From Apoderus coryli (Eukaryota > Arthropoda > Insecta > Coleoptera > Attelabidae): a stretch of DNA of 64,000 nucleotides. Below the pieces are notes generated by a model. That model made no database searches. It saw only the letters and a list, made by a program, of their open reading frames with translations, and had not been told where the DNA came from. The stretch spans positions 254,563 to 318,562 of the forward strand of contig OU452212.1 in NCBI GenBank assembly GCA_911728435.2. The letters are read 5' to 3'. The position numbers were made by a program, and so were the translations under genes. Below, in pieces: positions 50,064 through 61,500 of this stretch. Position 1 is the first letter of the stretch; the number at the start of each line of letters is the position of its first letter.

Positions 50064-51651
50064 CATAGAAATCTTATATTAGTTTTCACGATCTACGCAT
50101 GCTCCTCAGTATCTTATTTTCAGTACAGAGCTGCCATATTTAAAACTATTTTGTCGTTCGCCTTACAGAATTTATGCGACATATCTGTGTTATAAATAAA
50201 TCCATATGTTGCGTCATACGAAACTGCTTGACAAAATCAAATAATTAAATGTTATCGGTAAAATTGCATACTGTTTAGTTTTCAGCAATATGAACGAAAC
50301 ATTTTTTTCCAAATCTTATTAAATTTAGGAGATTTCGCAACAGCGTCTGTTTTCACAAATGACGTTTCTCGTAGTGGGAATATCTGTCAGAGTCGGCTTC
50401 ACAACAATTCATATAGGTTTTATAATTGAGTTATGGTTTTATTTTAATTGTTGATAGATATACCTATTTGTGATTAAAATTGTTTTTACCACTTGTTGTT
50501 TTGGTTTTAGTTCGTTTATTTAACAAACAATGAGGTGTATAGTGTTGTGGTGTAAAAATGAAGGTCGCATTCCTGGTATTAAATATTTTCAGTAAGTTAT
50601 TGTTTCGGGTTTCTAACAGTCTCAGTTTGAGTCAATATGATACCATTGACATGATACTCATCTTTAGCTTGACAAAAAAAAGACATGTTTGGATGCGGGC
50701 ATTGGGATCCTAGTACAGAAAATGTATGTGATGGGAATGTCATATGCAGTAAGCATTTCGCTGCAGAAGATATCATTTGTAGAAAAGACGGCAAGAGGAT
50801 CACCCTCGTACCCGATGCAGTTCCCAAACTTTTGTTGAAAAGAAGAGATTATGTAAATGAGAGTGGAAGTTAAATTCTTAATCGTTTGATATCAAGACAC
50901 TGGTTACTTAAAAGCAGTCTGTCAAAAATGCATGATATGTATGTCAAGAATTGTTGTCGTAAGTTCGTTTGAATTCTGTTATTAAACTGGAATATACTTA
51001 ATTATAGAATCCTTTATGAAATTGCTGAGAATACAAGTTCTACCAACCATGTTTTGTCACAAAATACTATTGCGAGTAGTACGGATGATATGGAAGTGGT
51101 TTACATGGACACGGAAAATATTTGTGAAGTCACTGTTTCTTGCACCCCTTCTTTGAAGGCTCATGGACACGGAAAATATTTGTGAAGTCACTGTTTCTTG
51201 CACCCCTTCTTTGAAGGCTGTAGAGAGGTAAGACGTCTAAGGTGGTTGTATAAACAAACAAATATTATATAATAATAAAATAAATAATTAGAATGCTCAA
51301 GTCCTTAAGATATTTTCCAGTATTAGAATTTTTACTTATTTCTCGTTTCTGCTTAGATTTATTATTATTGGGTTGTACCTGTTAGACAATAAAGTATTTA
51401 GATATTTAATGTAATTTTTTATTTCTTAAATTCCTTTATTCCATTTTTTTATTTGAATGTTACCAAATGGTAAAATTTAATTTTAAATATACCTATAACA
51501 GTAATATTACATTTAATCAAAGCCGGTCCTGTCGGAAAATAAGATACTGGTGATCATGCGCATTATGGACAGCTCTACACTTTTGGTTACATTTTTGTAC
51601 TACGGGATTACCATTCTAGAGTATATATACATATAATATAAGATTTCTGTG
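50064..51651 (+). mobile_element. P-like element with THAP exon, copy B, with 8-bp target duplication
   Basis: Begins CATAGAAATCTTATATTA and ends TATAAGATTTCTGTG, flanked by GTCCTTCT on both sides (50056-50063 and 51652-51659). This is a perfect 8-bp target-site duplication. It is an inverted, highly similar copy of 47340-48861. It encodes the same THAP start (ATG at 50530, donor GTAAG at 50592) and second block (GCGHWDPSTENVC, ICSKHFAAEDIICRKDG, LVPDAVPKLL, about 50687-50850). A TIR starting with CA, 8-bp duplication and THAP domain together point to the P superfamily. A 60-bp segment is tandemly duplicated at about 51103-51222, absent from copy A. No catalytic transposase domain. Confidence 0.88.
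51103..51222 (+). repeat. 60-bp tandem duplication inside P-like copy B
   Basis: CATGGACACGGAAAATATTT through TTCTTTGAAGGCT occurs twice in a row. Copy A has it once (about 47765-47825, reversed), so the duplication arose after the two copies separated. Confidence 0.85.
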
Positions 51652-51659
51652 GTCCTTCT

Positions 51660-52549
51660 ACAAAAAGTTGAGGAATTACACTTTTCTCAGCTTTTCATTC
51701 CTTTAACATATGCAAAGGAGGTGAGTATAGAAAATTTGTTGACATCAGCTGAGCTTTAGCATTCCAATATAGCCACATATAGCATTTAAATCACCCTAAA
51801 AGATGTGTTTGACATTGACAGGATCAAATTCCACTGTTAAGTTGGTATTAGTTATTTGCAAATCACGACGTGCCTGTAAATGAAAATAAGTTCTGTACGT
51901 CAACAATCAAAGAATTCCTCAAGTTATTTGTTTAATATTAATTTGTATAGTGTTTTGCATTGTTCATAAGTAAAACTCTTTTAACATTTAATCAAAGATA
52001 TTACTTAACAGCTGTGTTACATTATCTGTAGAATCTTAAATCGTTATTTTTTTTCCTGTGAAGGCGCCATTTTGTGGATTGCCGGTGTAATATATATTTT
52101 TTTTACGTAGAAAGAAAATTGTCAAAAGTTGGTGAAAAATTTTTTTATCATTTATTTTCTCCATTATTAAGAGGTTTTATATGATTTTGTGTAGTAGTAC
52201 ATTTACAAGGAATAATCAACTATAATAGAATTAATTGTTGTATTAATGGTAAGTGTTTTTTTTTTACTGTATTGTTTTTATATTTACGTATTATGTAGAG
52301 ATTTCCAAAATTAGTATGTTTTGTCACCACTGTCACTCCCATTGTGATATGGGATACTTATTTATGGGAATTAATTGTTATTGGAGATATACCTACCGAT
52401 AGTTTTGGGTTTGTTTAAATTTATCTTATGTATAATGTAAAGGTTTTCCCCAAATTCTTTGTTGTCTAAAAATATTAATAACGCATGAAAACTACTTTTT
52501 TATGACTTTAATTACAGATGATATGCATTTAAATAATTAAGAACAAAAT
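51660..52549. other. 5' flank and probable 5' UTR of faf
   Basis: No coding frame recognised. ATGGTAAGT at 52246-52254 and TTTAATTACAG ending at 52517 look like a donor and acceptor of a ~270-bp 5' UTR intron just upstream of the faf start codon. This is inference. Confidence 0.5.
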
Positions 52550-55500
52550 ATGACGATTGCTACTAAAGGACAAGGCTTTAACGAGGATAAAATTGAGTTA
52601 CAGGTAATTCCTCAGCCTTTTTACAACTGAATTAGTTTGAGCCAAATGTTTTTTCTTTAGACGCCTCCTGCAGGCCCTTCAACAAACAATAATCGCGATG
52701 CCGAACTCATCGAAGATATCAGCATTGAACCTGAGTTCCCCAAAGATAAACTAGCAACATTAGAAGAGAAAATCTCGAGTCCTCGGTGGGTAGTACCCGT
52801 TCTACCCGACCAAGAATTGGAGTGTCTCCTCAAAGTTTCAATAGATTTAGCAAGGAAAAACTTAGATATCAAATCAGAGCTATGCCAACGTTTCATTAGA
52901 GAAGGATTAACGATTTCGTTTACGAAAATATTGACCGACGATGCGGTATCTAGTTGGAAGCCAAATATCCACATCTGTATCCACAGTAACTGCCTTAAAC
53001 TGATCGAACTATGCGTGGTGAAATTGTCACAAGACTGGTATCCATTGCTGGATTTACTGGCAATGGTGCTGAATCCAAACAACAAGTTCCACAGTGTGAA
53101 TTCAGCGAGGCAAAGCGAAACCGCTGGACCAGGTAGTGTGTTGTCGGAGGAGGAGTTGTATGCACGACCGTATGGTGATCAAAGGAACCCACGAGGATGG
53201 TTGGTGGATTTTATTAATCGATTCGGCGAGTTAGGCGGGTTTCAGATGTTGTTAGATCGCTTTCAGACGGGAAGGAACTTGACTGTGTCGATTGTGTTCG
53301 CGCTGTTACGCCCCTTTGGTTTGTGTTATGAGTATTTAACCCCACACACGATCAACAAGTATATTCTACCGATTTTGGTGAGTAAAATTAATATTACCAT
53401 AACGGCTTAGAGTGTTGTGTGCTTGGGTGTTCATATAAAGATGTTGGTTCGATATTTAGTTGAGGGTTTATTTTTTTTTTAATTAGGAAATGATTCCGGG
53501 CATTTTGGACAAACTCACCGATGAGGAATTGAAGCGAGAGGCAAAAAGCGAATCAAAAAACGACATTGTGTCGCTGATTATCAAATCGGCGAAGAATTTA
53601 GCATCGCGCGTCCCCAATCAGGAAGAGTTGATTAAGACTTTGGAGGGGTTTAGATTGACGATGATTTTGCGGCAACTGCAAATTTCTAGTTTCAATGGGA
53701 AAATGAATGCGTTGAATGAGATTAATAAAGTGATTTCGAGCGTGACTTATTACCCTAATCGACATCATGGCATTGAGGAGGAGGAATTTTTGACGCCGGA
53801 ACGAATGGCGGTGAGTTGATTTAGGTTTCCTCCTTTCAGGTTGCAATTAAGGATTTTGTTTCCAGAAATGGATCAATGAGAACAAAGTGTTGGAAATTGT
53901 GCTGCGCGACTCGTTGCATCAGCCTCAGTATGTGGAGAAACTGGAAAAGATCCTGCGATTCGTGATAAAAGAACGTGCATTGAGTCTCAGCGATTTGGAT
54001 GCGGTTTGGGCGGCGCAGGTCGGGAAACATGAAGCAATTGTAAAGAATGTGCATGATTTACTGGCGAAGCTCGCCTGGGACTTTAGTGCGGATCAATTGG
54101 ATCATTTGTTTGAGTGTTTCCAAATCAGTTGGACGTCGGCATCGAAACGTCAACGCGAACGACTATTGGAGCTCATTCGCCGATTAGCTGAAGATGATAA
54201 AGACGGTGTGATGGCGCATAAAGTTTTAACGTTGTTTTGGAATTTGGCCCATGCCGAAGATGTCGCCACGGAGATTATGGATCAGGCATTGGCGGCGCAT
54301 GTTAAAATCCTGGACTATAGTTGTTCGCAAGAGCGCGACGCACAGAAAACGGTGTGGTTGGACAAGTGCGTGGAGGAATTGAAGACCAGTGATCGTTGGG
54401 TGTTGCCAGCTCTAAAACAGATACGGGAAATTTGCAGTTTGTACGAACAGAACACGAATGGTGGGCATACGCAACGGACGCACTTCTACTATAGACAGGA
54501 GGTGATTGAACGGTTGCAAAACCAGCATTCGCTGGTTATTTTGGTTACAAACAATTTGACAACGTACCTGGATAAGTTGCAGTCGTCCTACCGGGAACAT
54601 CCAGAATTGACAGCTGAGACTTATGTGCCTGACGGTCGGTATTGTCACGTGTTGCAGGTGCAGGAACGACTGAACTTTTTAAGGTAATTTTGTGTATTTT
54701 TAATGAATTACTTTGATTGAGCATAAAACCTTCGTCAATTTAACAGCATCACTGATTCTTTTCTCATTCAAATTAGCTCAATTTAGAGGGTTTCTGATCA
54801 TCTTGTAAGCGCCAGAATAACCTCAGTTAACCAGGATCACTATTTATGTTCTCAGCATTCGGTCTGCCACGATTTGATAGCTTTTTCGATACATTATCAG
54901 CTTGAAGCCATCAGCAAATTAATAGTTATATTGATTACCGTCTCAGCATCAAAATTGGTTCAATCTAGTATGTTTTCTGATCATCTTGTAAGCGCCAGAC
55001 TAACCTCAGTTAACCAGGATCACTATTTATGTTCTCAGCATTCGGTCTGCCACTATTTGATAGCTTTTTCGATACATTATCAGCTTAAAGCCATCAGCAA
55101 ATTAATAGTTATATTGATTACCGTCTCAGCATCAAAATTGGTTCAATCTAGTATGTTTTCTGATCATCTTGTAAGCGCCAGAATAACCTCAGTTAACCAG
55201 GATCACTATTTATGTTCTCAGCATTCGGTCTGCCACGATTTGATAGCTTTTTCGATACATTATCAGCTTAAAGTCATCAGCAAATTAATAGTTATATTGA
55301 TTACCGTCTCAGCATCAAAATTGGTTCAATCTAGTATGTTTTCTGATCATCTTGTAAGCGCCAGAATAACCTCAGTTAACCAGGATCACTATTTATGTTC
55401 TCAGCATTCGGTCTGCCACGATTTGATAGCTTTTTCGATACATTATCAGCTTAAAGTCATCAGCAAATTAATAGTTATATTGATTACCGTCTCAGCATCA

Positions 55501-58500
55501 AAATTGGTTCAATCTAGTATGTTTTCTGATCATCTTGTAAGCGCCAGAATAACCTCAGTTAACCAGGATCACTATTTATGTTCTCAGCATTCGGTCTGCA
55601 ACGATTTGATAGCTTTTTCGATACATTATCAGCTTAAAGCCATCAGGAAATTAATAGTTATATTGATTACCGTCTCAGCATCAAAATTTGTTTTCTGATC
55701 ATCTTGTAAGCGTCAACATTGTCTTAGTTTTACCAGCATCCGCGTGTTCACTTTAATTTGTCTTTGTTGATTGCAGATTCCTGCTGAAGGACGGTCAATT
55801 ATGGCTGTGCGCTGACCAAGCCAAACAAATTTGGGAGTGTCTTGCAGAGAATGCAGTATTCATATCCGATCGCGAGGCCTGTTTCAAGTGGTTCTCAAAA
55901 CTAATGGGTGAAGAACCGGATCTTGATCCCGGCATTAATAAAGACTTTTTCGAGAACAACATCCTGCAAATTGATCCTATCTTACTAACCGAAAGCGGTA
56001 TCAAATGCTTTGAGCGTTTCTTCAAAGCAGTTAACACGAAAGCGGGCAAATTGAAGATCAAACGTCGCAGCTATTACACACAGGATGCCGACCTGATTGG
56101 TTTGGAGTATTTGTGGAAAGTCGTGACTCTATGTCCGGATGATATTGCTGCAAGAGCAATTGAATTGATGCGTGAAGTCAGCACCAACTTGGGACAGAGA
56201 TTGTTGCAATCGCAAGTCGATTTCCATGAGAATTATATAACGGAATGTTATGATCGGTTGCATGCGCATTACGATACCGTTACCATACTGCAAAAGTCTT
56301 CAGTGATGGATAAGGAGTTTGATAGTGAGCAGATACAGTGTCGCATTAAGCTTGAAACAGTCAAGATGTGTCGTGTGATGAAGGTGTTGCATGAGTACAT
56401 GGCCGAGTGTGATAATGCATTTATTGGAGAGCGGACGATATTGCCGTTGCATCGTGCATGCCATGGCAAGCATTTGACGTTGATTGTGCGGTTTTCTAGT
56501 CCAAATAGGCAGGTGAGTTTAAATTTTTGCGTCAACAACTACAAAAGTTGACGTTGCAAACGTCAACGTCAAAAAACGTCGGTCTGTCAACTCATATCTT
56601 ATGACATTAACATTTGACGTTGATGTTATAAGGTATGAAGCTGACAGTCCGACGATTTGACATTGACGTTTGTAACGTCAAATCGTCGGTCTGTCAGTTT
56701 ATATCTTATAACATCAACGTCAAATCACAATTTGCATTCTATTTTTCCAACGTCAATGTCAAATCGTCGGTCTGTCAGCTTCATACCTTATAACATCAAC
56801 ATTTGACGTTGATGTTATAAGGTATGAAGCTGACAGTCCGACGATTTGACATTGACGTTTGTAACGTCAAATCGTCGGTCTGTCAGTTCATATCTTATAA
56901 CATCAACGTCAAATCACAATTTGCATTCTATTTTTCCAACGTCAATGTCAAATCGTCGGTCTGTCAGCTTCATACCTTATAACATCAACATTTGACGTTG
57001 ATGTTATAAGGTATGAAGCTGACAGTCCGACGATTTGACATTGACGTTTGTAACGTCAAATCGTCGGTCTGTCAGTTCATATCTTATAACGTCAAATCAC
57101 AATTTGCATTCTATTTTTCCAACGTCAATGTCAAATCGTCGGTCTGTCAGCTTCATACCTTATAACATCAACATTTGACGTTGATGTTATAAGGTATGAA
57201 GCTGACAGTCCGACGATTTGACGTTGACGTTTGTAACGTCAAATCGTTGGTCTGTCAGCTCATACTTTATGACATCAACGTCAAATCACAATTTGCATTC
57301 TATTTTTCCAACGTCAACGTCAAATCGTCGGTCTGTCAGCTCATACTTTATGACATTAACGTCAAATCACAATTTGCATTTTATTTTTCCAACGTCAACG
57401 TCAAATCACAATTTGCATTCTATTTTTCCAACGTCAACGTCAAATCGTCGGTCTGTCAGCTTGATACCTTATGACATCAACGTCAAATCACAATTTGCAT
57501 CCTATTTTACCAACGTCAACGTCAAATTGTCGGTCTGTCAGCTCATACTTTATGACATTAACGTCAAATCACAATTTGCATTTTATTTTTCCAACGTCAA
57601 CGTCAAATCATAATTTGCATTCTATTTTTCCAACGTCAACGTCAAATCGTCGGTCTGTCAGCTCATACTTTATGACATCAACGTCAAATCACAATTTGCA
57701 TTCTATTTTTCCAACGTCAACGTCAAATCGTCGGTCTGTCAGCTCATACTTTATGACATCAACGTCAAATCACAATTTGCATTCTATTTTTCCAAAGTCA
57801 ACGTCAAATCGTCGGTCTGTCAGCTCATATCTTATGACATCAACGTCAAATCACAATTTGCATTCTATTTTTCCAACGTCAACGTCAAATCGTCGGTCTG
57901 TCAGCTCATACTTTATGACATCAACGTCAAATCACAATTTGCATTCTATTTTTCCAACGTCAACGTCAAATCGTCGGTCTGTCAGCTCATACTTTATGAC
58001 ATCAACGTCAAATCACAATTTGCATCCTATTTTACCAACGTCAACGTCAAATTGTCGGTCTGTCAGCTCATACTTTATGACATTAACGTCAAATCACAAT
58101 TTGCATTTTATTTTTCCATCGTCAACGTCAAATCATAATTTGCATTCTATTTTTCCAACGTCAACGTCAAATCGTCGGTCTGTCAGCTTCATACCTTATA
58201 ACATCAACATTTGACGTTGATGTTATAAGGTATGAAGCTGACAGTCCGACGATTTGACATTGACGTTTGTAACGTCAAATCGTCGGTCTGTCAGTTCATA
58301 TCTTATAACGTCAAATCACAATTTGCATTCTATTTTTCCAACGTCAATGTCAAATCGTCGGTCTGTCAGCTTCATACCTTATAACATCAACATTTGACGT
58401 TGATGTTATAAGGTATGAAGCTGACAGTCCGACGATTTGACGTTGACGTTTGTAACGTCAAATCGTTGGTCTGTCAGCTCATACTTTATGACATTAACGT

Positions 58501-61500
58501 CAAATCACAATTTGCATTCTATTTTTCCAACGTCAACGTCAAATCGTCGGTCTGTCAGCTCATACTTTATGACATTAACGTCAAATCACAATTTGCATTT
58601 TATTTTTCCAACGTCAACGTCAAATCACAATTTGCATTCTATTTTTCCAACGTCAACGTCAAATCGTCGGTCTGTCAGCTTGATACCTTATGACATCAAC
58701 GTCAAATCACAATTTGCATCCTATTTTACCAACGTCAACGTCAAATTGTCGGTCTGTCAGCTCATACTTTATGACATTAACGTCAAATCACAATTTGCAT
58801 TTTATTTTTCCAACGTCAACGTCAAATCATAATTTGCATTCTATTTTTCCAACGTCAACGTCAAATCGTCGGTCTGTCAGCTCATACTTTATGACATCAA
58901 CGTCAAATCACAATTTGCATTCTATTTTTCCAACGTCAACGTCAAATCGTCGGTCTGTCAGCTCATACTTTATGACATCAACGTCAAATCACAATTTGCA
59001 TTCTATTTTTCCAAAGTCAACGTCAAATCGTCGGTCTGTCAGCTCATATCTTATGACATCAACGTCAAATCACAATTTGCATTCTATTTTTCCAACGTCA
59101 ACGTCAAATCGTCGGTCTGTCAGCTCATACTTTATGACATCAACGTCAAATCACAATTTGCATTCTATTTTTCCAACGTCAACGTCAAATCGTCGGTCTG
59201 TCAGCTCATACTTTATGACATCAACGTCAAATCACAATTTGCATCCTATTTTACCAACGTCAACGTCAAATTGTCGGTCTGTCAGCTCATACTTTATGAC
59301 ATTAACGTCAAATCACAATTTGCATTTTATTTTTCCAACGTCAACGTCAAATCATAATTTGCATTCTATTTTTCCAACGTCAACGTCAAATCGTCGGTCT
59401 GTCAGCTCATACTTTATGACATCAACGTCAAATCACAATTTGCATTCTATTTTTCCAACGTCAACGTCAAATCGTCGGTCTGTCAGCTCATACTTTATGA
59501 CATCAACGTCAAATCACAATTTGCATTTTATTTTTCCAACGTCAACGTCAAATCATAATTTGCATTCTATTTTTCCAACGTCAACGTCAAATCGTCGGTC
59601 TGTCAGCTCATACTTTATGACATCAACGTCAAATCACAATTTGCATTCTATTTTTCCAACGTCAACGTCAAATCGTCGGTCTGTCAGCTCATACTTTATG
59701 ACATCAACGTCAAATCACAATTTGCATTCTATTTTTCCAACGTCAACGTCAAATCGTCGGTCTGTCAGCTCATACTTTATGACATCAACGTCAAATCACA
59801 ATTTGCATTCTATTTTTCCAACGTCAAATCGTCGGTCTGTCAGCTCATACTTTATGACATTAACGTCAAATCACAATTTGCATTCTATTTTTCCAACGTC
59901 AATGTCAAATCGTCGGTCTGTCAGCTCATACTTTATGACATTAACGTCAAATCACAATTTGCATTCTATTTTTCCAACGTCAATGTCAAATCGTCGGTCT
60001 GTCAGCTCATACATTATGACATTAACGTCAAATCATAATTTGCATTCTATTTTTCCAACGTCAACGTCAAATCGTCGGTCTGTCAGCTCATACTTTATGA
60101 CATCAACGTCAAATCACAATTTGCATTCTATTTTTCCAACGTCAACGTCAAATCGTCGGTCTGTCAGCTCATACTTTATGACATCAACGTCAAATCACAA
60201 TTTGCATTCTATTTTTCCAACGTCAAATCGTCGGTCTGTCAGCTCATACTTTATGACATTAACGTCAAATCACAATTTGCATTCTATTTTTCCAACGTCA
60301 ACGTCAAATCGTCGGTCTGTCAGCTCATACTTTATGACATCAACGTCAAATCACAATTTGCATTCTATTTTTCCAACGTCAACGTCAAATCGTCGGTCTG
60401 TCAGCTCATACTTTATGACATCAACGTCAAATCATAATTTGCATTCTATTTTTCCAACGTCAACGTCAAATCGTCGGTCTGTCAGCTCATACTTTATGAC
60501 ATCAACGTCAAATCACAATTTGCATTCTATTTTTCCAACGTCAACGTCAAATCGTCGGTCTGTCAGCTCATACTTTATGACATCAACGTCAAATCACAAT
60601 TTGCATTCTATTTTTCCAACGTCAAATCGTCGGTCTGTCAGCTCATACTTTATGACATTAACGTCAAATCACAATTTGCATTCTATTTTTCCAACGTCAA
60701 TGTCAAATCGTCGGTCTGTCAGCTCATACATTATGACATCAACGTCAAATCACAATTTGCATTCTATTTTTCCAACGTCAACGTCAAATCGTCGGTCTGT
60801 CAGCTCATACTTTATGACATCAACGTCAAATCACAATTTGCATTCTATTTTTCCAACGTCAACGTCAAATCGTCGGTCTGTCAGCTCATACTTTATGACA
60901 TTAACGTCAAATCACAATTTGCATTCTATTTTTCCAACGTCAATGTCAAATCGTCGGTCTGTCAGCTCATACATTATGACATTAACGTCAAATCACAATT
61001 TGCATTCTATTTTTCCAACGTCAACGTCAAATCGTCGGTCTGTCAGCTCATACTTTATGACATCAACGTCAAATCACAATTTGCATTCTATTTTTCCAAC
61101 GTCAACGTCAAATCGTCGGTCTGTCAGCTCATACTTTATGACATCAACGTCAAATCACAATTTGCATTCTATTTTTCCAACGTCAATGTCAAATCGTCGG
61201 TCTGTCAGCTCATACTTTATGACATTAACGTCAAATCACAATTTGCATTCTATTTTTCCAACGTCAATGTCAAATCGTCGGTCTGTCAGCTCATACATTA
61301 TGACATTAACGTCAAATCACAATTTGCATTCTATTTTTCCAACGTCAACGTCAAATCGTCGGTCTGTCAGCTCATACTTTATGACATTAACGTCAAATCA
61401 CAATTTGCATTCTATTTTTCCAACGTCAATGTCAAATCGTCGGTCTGTCAGCTCATACCTTATGACATCAACGTCAAATCACAATTTGCATTCTATTTTT

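Noticed and set aside
54874..55698. 274-codon open frame
   Set aside because: Result of the 183-bp tandem repeat in faf intron 4; no family resemblance and no codon structure beyond the repeat.
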